Notes under the pieces: model-generated | Told to the model about the DNA's origin: nothing | The model's database searches: none | Seen by the model: only the letters and a program-made list of their open reading frames with translations | Translations under genes and position numbers: made by a program | Shown: piece by piece, positions 8,651 through 17,094 of the stretch | Numbering within the stretch: position 1 is the first letter of the stretch | Layout: the number at the start of each line of letters is the position of its first letter | Source of the DNA: Trueperaceae bacterium | Lineage (GTDB): Bacteria > Deinococcota > Deinococci > Deinococcales > Trueperaceae | Direction of reading: 5' to 3' | Assembly: GCA_007128755.1 (NCBI GenBank) | Contig: SKWV01000298.1 | Span: forward strand, 1-21,941 | DNA length: 21,941 nucleotides

Positions 8651-10404
8651 GCGGTGCCTCCGGTGGCCCGCGCGACGGCGAAGCCGCTGTCGAGCTGCTT
8701 CAGCACGGCGTCGCGGTAGGCGGGGAACTCGTCCTCGGGAACGTACCTGGAGCGGTTGATCTTCTCCGTCACGGGGTTCGAGAGGATCTCGTCGATGGTC
8801 GAGCCGGTCTCGAGCGAACCGCGGGCGGCCTCGTAGAACTTGAGCATCATCTGCAGCATGCCGTAGGCCTTGTCGAGCGTGCACGAGGCGTCGACCGGGT
8901 CGAAGCCGTTCTGCTGCAGGAAGTCCTGCCGCAGGATGCGGCCCGCCTCGATGATGAGGCGCTCCTGGTCCTGCAGGGCGTCGGGGCCGACGAGCTGGAC
9001 GACCTCCTGGAGGTCGCTCTCGCGCTGCAACAGGCCGACGGCGCGCTCGACGAGCTCGGGGTAGTCCTGCGCGACGTGCTCGCGGTACCAGTCCTCGAGG
9101 ATGTCGCTGAAGAGCGAGTAGGAGCGGTTCCAGTTGATCGCGGGGAAGTGCCGGCGGCGCGCCAGCGACGCGTCGAGCGCCCAGAAGCAGCCCGTGATCC
9201 GCAGGGTCGCCTGCGTGACCGGCTCCGAGAAGTCGCCGCCCGCCGGGGAGACCGCGCCGATGATCGACACCGCACCCTGCTCGCCCGCGAGCGTGGTGAC
9301 GCGACCGCCGCGCTCGTAGAAGGCCGCGAGCCGCGAGGCGAGGTAGGGGGGGTACCCCTCCTCCGCCGGCATCTCCTCGAGCCGCGACGAGATCTCGCGC
9401 AGCGCCTCGGCCCACCGCGACGTGGAGTCGGCCATGATCGAGACGCCGTAGCCCTGGTCGCGGAAGTACTCGGCGAGCGTGATGCCCGTGTAGATCGACG
9501 CTTCACGCGCCGCGACGGGCATGTTCGAGGTGTTGGCGATCAGCACCGTGCGGTGCATGAGCGGGTTCCCCGTCTGGGGGTCCTCGAGCTCGGGGAACTC
9601 GACCAGCACGTCGGTCATCTCGTTGCCGCGCTCACCGCAGCCGACGTACACCACGATGTCGGCGTTGCCGTACTTCGCCACCGACTGCTGCGTGACCGTC
9701 TTGCCCGAGCCGAACGGCCCGGGGATGGCGGCCGTGCCGCCCATGGTGAGCGGGAAGAGCACGTCGAGGATGCGCATGCCGGTGAGGAACGGCGTGACCG
9801 GGTCGAGCTTCTTCTCGAACGGCCGCGGCTGGCGGACGGGCCAGGGGTGCATCATCTTGAGCTCGGTGCCGTCCTCGAGCGTGGCGATCACGTCGTCGAC
9901 GGTGTACTCGCCGGCCGGGACGATGCTCTTGATGGTGCCGCCCTTGGTCGGCGGGACGAGGATCTTGTGCGTGAAGGAGAACTCGGGCACGGTGCCGATC
10001 GGGTGCCCGGCCTGGACGGTGTCGCCCTTGGCGACGCCCGGGGTGAAGGCCCAGGTCGTCTCGCGCGAGAGGGAGTTGACGGTGATGCCGCGGTCGATGT
10101 ACGTGCCGGACGCCTCGAAGATCTTGTCGAGCGGGCGCTGGATGCCGTCGAAGATACCGTTCAACATGCCCGGCCCGAGCTCGACTGCGAGCGGCAGGCC
10201 GGTGGAGACGACGCTCTCGCCGACGGTGAGGCCGCCGGTGTCCTCGTAGACCTGCACGAACGCCGTGGTGCCGTCGAGACGGATGATCTCCCCGACGAGG
10301 TTCTCGGAGCCGACGCGGACGATGTCGTACATCCGCGCCCCCATCATCCCCTCGGCGATGACCGCCGGACCGGAGATACGTTGGACCTTGCCTGTGATCG
10401 CCAT
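8647..10404 (-). CDS. atpA: V/A-type ATPase subunit A (catalytic)
   Basis: The catalytic subunit, 585 residues. The N-terminal beta barrel (1-70) is followed by the insertion domain typical of A subunits (about 110-190). The nucleotide site has the P-loop GPFGSGKT (229-236), then GERGNE (257-262), which carries the catalytic glutamate, and SIMADSTSRWAEALREISSR (322-341). The protein matches the usual length and shows no intein, although intein insertion is known at the P-loop of some archaeal A subunits. The ATG follows AAGGAGG at four to five bases, the best ribosome binding site in the operon. A 34-base gap separates it from atpF, one of the few gaps within the operon. Confidence 0.97.
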
Positions 10405-10438
10405 GGAGCCTCCTTATAGAGGGTGGTACGCGAGTGGA

Positions 10439-10765
10439 TCAGTCGAGCTTGATGTCGAAGCCGATCGCGCTCCGCACCAGCTGTTGCATGTACGACGTGG
10501 CGTCGGCCTCGTGGTCGAACGCCGCGGAGAGCCCCGGCATCGGCAGGAGCACCGGCAGGTCGCGCCCGCGCATGACGCGCGCCGCGGCCTTCACGGGGTC
10601 GGCGATCAGGCTCTCGTCCACGACGACGAGCCCGTAGTCGTCCGAGAGGATGGCGCGTTCGAGCGCTTCCTGCGCCCGCGAGCGGCCGGTGACGACCACC
10701 TCGACGCCGGCCAGCCGGAAGCCGTCGGCGGTCTCGGCATCGGTGACGACGAGCATCCTAGGCAT
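10439..10765 (-). CDS. atpF: V/A-type ATPase subunit F (rotor, regulatory)
   Basis: A small Rossmann-like subunit bound to D in the rotor, 108 residues (Thermus about 104). The chain MLVVTDAETADGFRLAGVEV (4-23) is the family opening. DDYGLVVVDESLIADP (42-57) and LPVLLPMPG (70-78) follow. The ATG at 10765 overlaps the end of atpC by 8 bases and has GGGAGA upstream. Starting at the next ATG (10756) would lose three residues and has no proper ribosome binding site. Confidence 0.93.
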   Translation of the reverse strand: MPRMLVVTDAETADGFRLAGVEVVVTGRSRAQEALERAILSDDYGLVVVDESLIADPVKAAARVMRGRDLPVLLPMPGLSAAFDHEADATSYMQQLVRSAIGFDIKLD

Positions 10766-11816
10766 GACCGATCTCCCGTCTGAGCCTATCGGCCGGGACG
10801 CCGTAATAGGTACCGCGCGCGACGAGCCGCAACAAGGCGGCCTCGCGCTCCTTGGCGTGCAGGTAGTGGGTCACGAGCCCGATGTCGAGCGGGTCCTTCG
10901 TCAGGGTCCGCGCGAACCGCTCGAGCACCGAGCGCACGCCCGCCTCGATGCCGACCGTGTTGGCCGCCTCGGCGAGCGTGTCGAACGGTCGTCGCAGCGG
11001 GGGCAGGGCGGCGCCGGGCGCGGCGCTCGCGATCTCGACGAACAGCGGCCGCGTCACGACGCGACCGCCCTCGATGAAGAAGCGCGCGGGCTCGAGGCTC
11101 AGGCCCCGCAGCTTGAGCGCCGTGCGCAGGTTGGTGGCGTCGACCTCGACCTCGAGGTAGCGCTCGAACGCCGCGGGCACGGACTCGCGCTCGACCGTCT
11201 CACGCACCACCCGATGGTAGGCGAGGTCGATGGCGATCTCGAGCTCGAGCAGGTCGCCGCTCGCGGTGTACTCCTGTACGGCGCGCCGGAAATCGGGCGC
11301 GAGCGGGTGGCCCTTGAGCAGCAACACCTGCGCCGCGTTCGGCAGGTCGGCGGCGCCGATCATGCGCCTGAGGACGATGGCGTCGAGCTCGCCCGCCGGC
11401 AGGGTGGCGGCGGCGACCGAGCGGGCGTCCTCGTCGACCGAGCGGGCGTCCTCGTCCGCCTCGTCCGCGACCTCGGAACGGCGGGCGTGGAACGTGCGTG
11501 CCACCGTCTTCAGGTTGGCGACGTCGAAGCGCATCAGCAACACCCCCAGGAGCGTGCGGGGCGTGCCTTCGGCGAAGTCCAGCAGCGCGCGCGTCGTGCG
11601 GGTCACGTTGGACGCGATGGCCGCGTCGACCATCGGCAGTCCATCGCTGCGGGCCCGTGCCTCCTCGAGGTCGGGAGCGTAGGTGGTCTGCGCGAGCGCC
11701 GTGACGAACGCGTCGAAGGAACCCGTGTCGATCGCGCCCTGCGCGAACCCTTCATCGAGGAGCTTCACGCGCAGACCACGGACCCGGGCGTTGAGGTACC
11801 CGTAGTTGGAGGCCAT
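10758..11816 (-). CDS. atpC: V/A-type ATPase subunit C (rotor socket, d-type)
   Basis: Subunit C is the funnel-shaped socket that seats the D/F shaft on the membrane ring. It has 352 residues, about 30 longer than the Thermus protein (about 323). The opening SNYGYLNARVRGLRVKLLDE (3-22) is typical, and a later segment is VEVDATNLRTALKLRGLSL (its family match is clear). Much of the additional length is an acidic, low-complexity stretch at about 113-138, ADEA followed by DEDARSV twice. The gene begins immediately after the atpE stop with no gap, so translation is likely coupled; the local ribosome binding site is weak. Confidence 0.93.
   Translation of the reverse strand: MASNYGYLNARVRGLRVKLLDEGFAQGAIDTGSFDAFVTALAQTTYAPDLEEARARSDGLPMVDAAIASNVTRTTRALLDFAEGTPRTLLGVLLMRFDVANLKTVARTFHARRSEVADEADEDARSVDEDARSVAAATLPAGELDAIVLRRMIGAADLPNAAQVLLLKGHPLAPDFRRAVQEYTASGDLLELEIAIDLAYHRVVRETVERESVPAAFERYLEVEVDATNLRTALKLRGLSLEPARFFIEGGRVVTRPLFVEIASAAPGAALPPLRRPFDTLAEAANTVGIEAGVRSVLERFARTLTKDPLDIGLVTHYLHAKEREAALLRLVARGTYYGVPADRLRREIGHA
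11414..11455. repeat. Perfect 21-bp tandem duplication inside atpC
   Basis: Two identical adjacent 21-bp units (11414-11434 and 11435-11455) keep the frame and code for DEDARSV twice (residues 121-134). They sit in an acidic insertion of subunit C. Perfect identity at DNA level suggests a recent duplication. Confidence 0.9.
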
Positions 11817-12407
11817 CTACGCCGCCGTCGTCTCGCCGAAGAGCACTTCGGTGACCTGCGAGGCGAGCTCGCCTCGCAGCATCCCGAGGCGGCCATGGAG
11901 CGTGTTCTCGATGCTGCTCCCACGGCCGGTGCGCACGCGCACCCCACCCGCGACGTCACCCGCGACGACCGGGACGCTCACGCCCTGCGCCTTCGCGAGC
12001 GCGCTCACGAGCTTCAGGTCGCGCTCGGCCACCACGATCTCGGTCGGCGTCTCGGTCCGGAGCGCGGCGAGGGCCTCGGCGAGCAAGTCGCCGAGCACCC
12101 GCTCGTAGGTCGTGAGGTCCTGCTGCAGCGCCTCGATCCGCTCCTGTGCGAGCGCGTAGGCCGCCTCGACGGCCTCGTGCTGCGCCCTGAGCTTCAACGC
12201 GGAAGCCTCGAGCTGTGCCGCGCTCTGCGCCCGCAAGCGGAGCGCCTCACGCTGCACGGCGGTCGCGCGTTCACGCGCCTCCGCCGAGGCCTCGGCCTCG
12301 GCGCGCGCGCTCGCGACCAGCTCCGAGGCGCGCTCGCGCGCCTCGGACAAGATGGCCTCGATCTCGGCGCTCGCTTCGTGTTCGAGCAGAGCCGTGAGAT
12401 CCGACAC
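11817..12407 (-). CDS. atpE: V/A-type ATPase subunit E (peripheral stalk)
   Basis: One of the two stalk proteins that hold the head against rotation, 196 residues (Thermus about 188). The first 110 residues are a long helix rich in A, E, R and Q, suited to pairing with subunit G. The globular C-terminal half has PTEIVVAERDL (near 120-130), VPVVAGDVAGGVRVRTGRG (144-162) and IENTLHGRLGMLRGELASQV (166-185), which is the family signature region. The start is GTG at 12407, with AAGGG six bases upstream in the 8-base gap after atpK. Confidence 0.94.
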   Translation of the reverse strand: MSDLTALLEHEASAEIEAILSEARERASELVASARAEAEASAEARERATAVQREALRLRAQSAAQLEASALKLRAQHEAVEAAYALAQERIEALQQDLTTYERVLGDLLAEALAALRTETPTEIVVAERDLKLVSALAKAQGVSVPVVAGDVAGGVRVRTGRGSSIENTLHGRLGMLRGELASQVTEVLFGETTAA

Positions 12408-12415
12408 GCGCGCCC

Positions 12416-12724
12416 TTACCCGATCTGGCCGTTGAGGAAGAACGCGATGACGAAGCCGAAGATGATGATCGTCTCGGGGATGACGAGGTAGATGAGGATC
12501 TGACCGAAGGCCTGCGGGCGCTCGGCGAGGACGCCGACGCCGGCGGAGCCGATGACGGCCATCGCCCAGGCGGCCGCGATGGCCGAGATGCCGATGGCGA
12601 GGCCCGCAGCGAGGGCGACGAGACCGGCACCGATGCTGATGTCACCCGGGACCTGCGCGAAGGCGACGGTGAGCGGAGCGGCGAGGACGAGCAGAGCGAG
12701 GACGCGAGCGACGTGGTTGATCAT
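12416..12724 (-). CDS. atpK: V/A-type ATPase subunit K/L (membrane rotor proteolipid)
   Basis: This is the c-ring subunit that carries ions across the membrane, 102 residues. A cleavable-looking signal segment (about 1-24, ending AFAQ) precedes a single hairpin of two membrane helices (about 32-60 and 74-98). Thermus L also carries such an N-terminal signal. The ion-binding glutamate is E84 in YLVIPETIIIFGF. One hairpin with one carboxylate per subunit matches the Thermus-type ring and not the duplicated eukaryotic form. Ion type is not decided by the sequence; the Thermus-like pattern favours protons. The ATG overlaps the atpI stop as ATGA and has GGGAGG upstream. Confidence 0.95.
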   Translation of the reverse strand: MINHVARVLALLVLAAPLTVAFAQVPGDISIGAGLVALAAGLAIGISAIAAAWAMAVIGSAGVGVLAERPQAFGQILIYLVIPETIIIFGFVIAFFLNGQIG

Positions 12725-14715
12725 GATTTCCCTCCCAGGAGCTTGAACGGCCGGTAGTCCCGGCCAGACGACTCGTAGAACCCGAACTTGGTGAAGAACT
12801 CGACGTAATGGAGACGGAGAGGCTGGAGCGTGTACCCGATGATCTTGAGGACCAGGGCGAGCAGGTGGACGAGGACCGCGATGGCGATGCCGAGGAGCGG
12901 GCCGATGATCGGCATCGAGTTCGAGATGGCGAAGCCGAGGTCGGTCGCCAGCGAGGCGACGAGCGCCGCGGCGAGACCGACGGCGAACAGACGGAGGTAG
13001 CTGAGGATGTTGCCCGAGTTCGAGATCAACTCGACGACCATCAGCGGCATCTTGGCCAGCACGACGCAGACCGCGAACACCAACAGGCCGACGGCGACGA
13101 TGCCGGTGACGACGGGGTTGATGTTGTTCGTGAGGTAGGCGGTCGCGAAGATCACCAGCGAGGACAGCCCGGTGAACATGCCGACGCCCTCGTACACGTG
13201 CTTCATGTCGTGGTGCTTGAAGCCGTAGACGGCGCGGATGACCCAGCCTCCCAGGACCTGCAGCACGCCGAAGCCGATCACCATGATCAGCATGGGTCCG
13301 AACACCTCGACCCGGAAGAGCAGGATCTCGATCAGGCCGTGACCGGGCGGGTAGTGCTCGGTGGTGTAGAACACCGGCCGGTTCGCCGGGAAGTACTCGA
13401 GGAAGTTCCCGAAGAACTCGCCGTAGATGTACCCCCACACGATCGTCCAGCCGGCGGCCCAGTAGATCATGGTGGAGAGCGGAACGAGCGATTTGGCCGG
13501 GATGACGACGTTCAGCGGCCCCAGCGAGAGCCGCTTGCCGGCCAGGCCCCGCCGCCGCAGCAGCCAGGCGACCCAGGCGAACAGCAGCCCGAAGGCGATG
13601 TCGCCGACGATGATCCCGAAGAAGAGCGGGAAGAAGATCGCGAGTGTCCAGGTGGGATCGAAGTTGCCGTACTTGGGCGGCGCGAAGAGCGACAGGAGCC
13701 CCTCGAACGGGCGGGCCCAGGTGGCGTTCTCGAGCTTCACCGGGATGTCGACGTCGTGATGCTCGTCGGCCTCGCGATGCTTGATCACGATGTTCGTGCC
13801 GAACTGCTTCGTGAGCGCGTCGACGACCCTCGCGCGGTCGCTCGTCGGCACCCACCCCTGCAGGGCGAAGCTGTAACGGCCCGCGCCGAGTTCGCCCAGA
13901 CGCTCCAGGCGGCTCTGGTGGTTGAGGGCGGTCTGACGCATCGTCTTGAGACGCGGACCGTGCTGCAGGCCGAGCTTGTGCAGCTCCTCCTTGATGGCCC
14001 GCAACCGCTTCGGCAGCGTCTGCTGACGCTCCTCCATGACGTGGACCGCCTTCGCGACGCCCAGTTCGGCGTAGCGATCGGGCAGCGTCAGCTCGCCGAC
14101 GCCGGCCTTGGCGAGCGCCGCTCGCAGTTCGCCGGCGTCGCGCCGCAGCACGGCGATGACGAGGGCCACCTGCCGCCCGCGGGCCCGCCCCTCGAAGGCG
14201 ACGCGTTCCCCCAACGCCTGACGCACGGTGGCCTCCACCATCGCCTGCGCGTCGGCGGTGACGAGGGTGACGCTCCCGTGCAGGTAGCGGCTCCCCTCGA
14301 TCTGCGCGAGGGTGGGGGCCAAGTCGCGGAACAGCGGCAGGTAGGTCTCGACGGTGTCGAGCTCTTCGAGCGAGCGGGCGCGCTCAGCCAACAGGACGTC
14401 GACCTGGTCGCCGATCGCGTCGACGCGTTCGGCGATGCCGTCCGCGTCGGCGGGCAGGTCGCCCTTGCCGGTGCTCGGGGCGTCCTCGGGGACGTCGAGC
14501 ATCTGCAGGAGCGTGTCGCTGCGCGCGATGATGCGGTCCCAGGTCGCCTTGCGCCGGACGTCCTCGTCGCTCAACGCGAAGCGCGTGAGGCCGTCGTCCT
14601 CGATGGGTGTGAAGACGTCCACCTGCACGACGCCGAGGCTCTGGAGCGCGACCAGCACGTCGTGGGCGGAGGTCCTGCGCCCGACGACCAACAGCTGGTC
14701 CATCGGCGTGATCAC
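12721..14715 (-). CDS. atpI: V/A-type ATPase subunit I (a-type stator, ion channel)
   Basis: The membrane stator subunit that forms the two half-channels, 664 residues (Thermus about 650). The soluble N-terminal half (1-340) has extended helical stretches that bind the peripheral stalks. The C-terminal half has about eight membrane helices. Two channel arginines are visible: R575 in SYLRLFAVGLA and R634 in LQPLRLHYVEFF. Their spacing of 59 residues equals that of R563 and R622 in the Thermus protein. The start is taken as GTG at 14715, overlapping the subunit G stop as GTGA, with AGGT upstream. An ATG four codons later lacks a ribosome binding site but is possible. Confidence 0.95.
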   Translation of the reverse strand: MITPMDQLLVVGRRTSAHDVLVALQSLGVVQVDVFTPIEDDGLTRFALSDEDVRRKATWDRIIARSDTLLQMLDVPEDAPSTGKGDLPADADGIAERVDAIGDQVDVLLAERARSLEELDTVETYLPLFRDLAPTLAQIEGSRYLHGSVTLVTADAQAMVEATVRQALGERVAFEGRARGRQVALVIAVLRRDAGELRAALAKAGVGELTLPDRYAELGVAKAVHVMEERQQTLPKRLRAIKEELHKLGLQHGPRLKTMRQTALNHQSRLERLGELGAGRYSFALQGWVPTSDRARVVDALTKQFGTNIVIKHREADEHHDVDIPVKLENATWARPFEGLLSLFAPPKYGNFDPTWTLAIFFPLFFGIIVGDIAFGLLFAWVAWLLRRRGLAGKRLSLGPLNVVIPAKSLVPLSTMIYWAAGWTIVWGYIYGEFFGNFLEYFPANRPVFYTTEHYPPGHGLIEILLFRVEVFGPMLIMVIGFGVLQVLGGWVIRAVYGFKHHDMKHVYEGVGMFTGLSSLVIFATAYLTNNINPVVTGIVAVGLLVFAVCVVLAKMPLMVVELISNSGNILSYLRLFAVGLAAALVASLATDLGFAISNSMPIIGPLLGIAIAVLVHLLALVLKIIGYTLQPLRLHYVEFFTKFGFYESSGRDYRPFKLLGGKS

Positions 14716-15032
14716 GGCAGGACCTGGTCCAAGACGAGCTTGACCGCACGCTCGCGGTTGGCGTCCGCCTGAGCGCGGATGCGATCCGCGTGCTCGCGGG
14801 CGGCTGAGACGATGCGTTGGCGCTCGGCCTCCGCCTCCTGACGGGCACTCTCGAGCGCGGCGGACGCGGCTGCCTCGGTCTCGGCCTGCGAGCGCTCGAT
14901 GAGCTTCGCGGCCTCCGCCTCGGCCTGGGCGACGATCTGCTCGGCCTCGGCTCGCGCTGCCGCGACCCGATCGGCCTGACGCTGCTCCTGCCTGATCAGG
15001 TCGTGCAGTAGGGGATCACGCGAGGTTTCCAA
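14712..15032 (-). CDS. V/A-type ATPase subunit G (peripheral stalk helix; also called H)
   Basis: A 106-residue, almost fully helical protein of A, E, R and Q repeats, without hydrophobic core or cysteine. In this operon position, before I, it is the stalk partner of subunit E; Thermus G is of similar size and character. The start is unusual: TTG at 15032, chosen because GGGAGG lies five bases upstream. An in-frame ATG nine codons further up (15059) has no ribosome binding site. The beginning overlaps a short leader ORF by 17 bases. The assignment rests mainly on position and coiled-coil composition, since this family is weakly conserved. Confidence 0.88.
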   Translation of the reverse strand: METSRDPLLHDLIRQEQRQADRVAAARAEAEQIVAQAEAEAAKLIERSQAETEAAASAALESARQEAEAERQRIVSAAREHADRIRAQADANRERAVKLVLDQVLP

Positions 15033-15132
15033 ACGGCCCTCCCTTCGACACACGAGCATGCCGGCGCGCGCATGCTTGAGAGTGTGGTGGTATCGCGCTC
15101 GAGAGGCAAAAAAAAGGCGCTGCGAATGGCAT
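15016..15132 (-). CDS. Possible 38-residue leader ORF of the ATPase operon
   Basis: The ATG at 15132 has GGGAGG exactly six bases upstream and lies about 17 bases after the predicted transcription start. The ORF runs 38 codons across the T8 run (coding Pro-Phe-Phe-Cys), crosses the subunit G ribosome binding site, and stops 14 bases inside subunit G. The peptide resembles nothing I know and is rich in A, R, P and H. It may act by being translated (coupling or attenuation control) and not through its product. It could also be a chance ORF; a GC-rich genome produces many. If the T8 run caused loss of one U in the transcript, the frame would join that of subunit G. Confidence 0.4.
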   Translation of the reverse strand: MPFAAPFFCLSSAIPPHSQACARRHARVSKGGPFGNLA

Positions 15133-15140
15133 CCGCTGCC
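15108..15140 (-). terminator. Hairpin plus T8 in the ATPase leader (terminator or attenuator)
   Basis: On the minus strand an imperfect stem (GGC/GCC outer pairs, a bulge, then GCGGA/TTCGC inner pairs including one G-U, with loop TGCCA) is followed directly by eight Ts (15115-15108). This is an intrinsic terminator pattern. It lies downstream of the ATPase promoter and upstream of the first ATPase gene, so it would act on the operon's own transcript; it could also stop read-through from dnaG. The hairpin includes part of the leader ORF ribosome binding site and its ATG. Confidence 0.5.
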
Positions 15141-15157
15141 TCCCACGCTGACGGTCA

Positions 15158-15187
15158 ACCATAGCAACCCCTCTCACGAGGTGTCAA
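15158..15187 (-). promoter_or_regulatory. Promoter of the V/A-ATPase operon
   Basis: A perfect TTGACA (15187-15182) and TATGGT (15163-15158) are separated by 18 bases on the minus strand. The predicted start lies near 15150. The site sits 26 bases after the dnaG stop. No alternative promoter is visible between it and the subunit G gene. Confidence 0.65.
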
Positions 15188-15213
15188 CGTAGACGAATGT
15201 CCCGCCCCGCCCA

Positions 15214-17094
15214 TCACGCCCGCCGCTTCGCCGACCCGCGGGCGGCCGATCGACCCCCACGCCCGACGATGGAACGGCCGCCGAGCTGCAGCTGCCGCTC
15301 GCCCTCGCGCGCCTGCTGCGCCCCGTGGATGGCGGCCAGTTCGGCGTAGGCCTCGTCCAGGGCCGGCCGGGGCGTCGCCGGATCCTCGATCACCGCCCGC
15401 AGCTCGTCCCAGCGCGCCATGAGCCGCGCCTGCCGGCGCGCGTTCGCGGCGGCTAGGTGCATCTCGCGGATGCGCGCGAACTGCTGCTCCAAGCGCCTGT
15501 CGACGTCGAGGGGTCCATCGCGGGCGTCCCTCCCGGCGTGCGCCAGGATGCGCTCGAGCACCCGCTCCGAGCCGGCGCGCGCGTTCAGGGCGGCGACGAC
15601 GGCGTGATCGGCGTAGTCGTGCCGCTCGCACAGCTCCGCGAAGAAGACGAGCTCCGAGGCCTCTCCGCCCTCCGGCAGCATCGCCAGCGAGCGGACGACT
15701 CGCCCCTTCAGGTGCTCCGGCTCGAGCAGCATGAGTCCGATCGCCTCGAGCTCGAGCGTCCGCACCGGCCCGAGGTCCTCCGAGGTTCGGAGCATGCCCT
15801 TCACCGCGGTGCTGTCGAGCCGGCGGGGACGGCGGGCGTTGACCCAGGCGTCGAGCCGATCGCCGTCGAGCCCCAAGTGGTCGACCACGAGACGGCGCAG
15901 CTCGGCCGCGACCGGGTCGAACACGTCCTGCGGCTGGAGCGACGGCGCCAGCGCCTCGAGCACCGCCCGCTGGCCCTCGGGCGTCGCGGTGTCGTGCTGC
16001 GCGACGACGTGCTCGAAACGGAAGGCGACCTCGGAGACCCCCGTGCGCAGCGCCGCCGCGAAGGCCTCACGGTGCCCGCCGAGCACGGCGTCGGCCGGGT
16101 CCTTGCCGGCCGGCACGCGGGCCGCCTGCACCAGGAAGCGCCGGCCGATGCTCTGATCGAGCCCGGCGAGCACCGCCCGCTGGCCGGCCTCGTCGGCGTC
16201 GAACGCCAGCTGCACCCGGCGGACGTCGAGGCGCGACAGCAGCTCGGCCTGCTCGCGCGTGAGCGTCGCGCCGAGCGCCGCGACGGCGTTCGGGAAGCCG
16301 GTCTGGTGGAGCGCCAGCACGTCCATGTAGCCCTCGACCACCAGGACCTCGCCGGTCTCGCGGATCGCGGTCCGGGCCTTGTCGAGCCCGTAGAGCAGCT
16401 CGGACTTCTTGAAGAGATCGGTCTCGGGCGTGTTCAGGTACTTCGGCAACTCGTCGCCGAGCACCCGCCCGGCGAAGCCGAGCACGCGGCCGAGCGGGTC
16501 CTTGATCGGGAAGATCACCCGACCTCGGAAGCGGTCGTAGCGGCGTCCCCGATCGTTCTCGGAGAGCAGCCCGGCCGCCATGAGGTCGTCGTCTCGCACG
16601 CCCTTCGTGAGCGCGAAGCGGAGCAGCGCATCCCACGACTCGGGGGCGTACCCGAGCTCCCATGTCGCGATGGTGGCGGCGCTCAGGCCGCGACGCTCCA
16701 AGTAGTCGAGCGGCTCGCCCGTCAGGGCGCCGCGGAAGAAGGCGAGCGCCACCTTGTTGACCTCGATCAGATCGCGGCGCCGGCCCTGCTGCGGGGATGC
16801 CGCCTGGACCTCGATCCCGACGCGCTCGCCGAGGAGCTTGAGCGCGTCGAGGAACTCCATCCCCTGCGTGCGCATGACGTAGTCGAAGGCGTCGCCCTTG
16901 GCGCCGCAGCCGAAGCAGTAGAAGAAGCCTCTGTCGACGTGGACGTGGAACGACGGCGTCTTCTCGGCGTGGAAGGGGCACAGCCCCTTGAGCTGACCGC
17001 GGCCGGCCGGCTTCAGCACGACCTGTTCGGCGATGAGGTGGGCGATGTCGACGCGAGAACGGATCCGTTCCTTGGCGTCGTCGGCCGTGTTCAC
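15214..17094 (-). CDS. dnaG: DNA primase DnaG
   Basis: The primase that lays RNA primers at the replication fork, 626 residues, full length. The N-terminal zinc-binding domain has C39, H42, C60 and C63 in CPFH...CFGC. The catalytic core has ERYDRFRGRVIFPI-type sequence near 185-197 (here RRYDRFRGRVIFPI). The TOPRIM domain has VVEGYMDV with E254 and D258, and FDADEAG with D299 and D301, the metal-binding carboxylates. The C-terminal region (about 430-626), rich in charged helices, is the expected DnaB-binding part. The start is GTG at 17094, overlapping the phosphoribosyltransferase stop as GTGA, so the two genes are cotranscribed. Further in-frame starts without a ribosome binding site exist only inside the upstream gene. 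Confidence 0.97.
   Translation of the reverse strand: MNTADDAKERIRSRVDIAHLIAEQVVLKPAGRGQLKGLCPFHAEKTPSFHVHVDRGFFYCFGCGAKGDAFDYVMRTQGMEFLDALKLLGERVGIEVQAASPQQGRRRDLIEVNKVALAFFRGALTGEPLDYLERRGLSAATIATWELGYAPESWDALLRFALTKGVRDDDLMAAGLLSENDRGRRYDRFRGRVIFPIKDPLGRVLGFAGRVLGDELPKYLNTPETDLFKKSELLYGLDKARTAIRETGEVLVVEGYMDVLALHQTGFPNAVAALGATLTREQAELLSRLDVRRVQLAFDADEAGQRAVLAGLDQSIGRRFLVQAARVPAGKDPADAVLGGHREAFAAALRTGVSEVAFRFEHVVAQHDTATPEGQRAVLEALAPSLQPQDVFDPVAAELRRLVVDHLGLDGDRLDAWVNARRPRRLDSTAVKGMLRTSEDLGPVRTLELEAIGLMLLEPEHLKGRVVRSLAMLPEGGEASELVFFAELCERHDYADHAVVAALNARAGSERVLERILAHAGRDARDGPLDVDRRLEQQFARIREMHLAAANARRQARLMARWDELRAVIEDPATPRPALDEAYAELAAIHGAQQAREGERQLQLGGRSIVGRGGRSAARGSAKRRA

Noticed and set aside
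9535..9760. An intein in the catalytic A subunit P-loop
   Set aside because: The nucleotide-binding region runs uninterrupted from GPFGSGKT to GERGNE and the protein has normal length.
12808..14772. A 654-codon plus-strand frame opposite atpI
   Set aside because: Mirror frame of subunit I; the translation is a run of charged residues without any motif.
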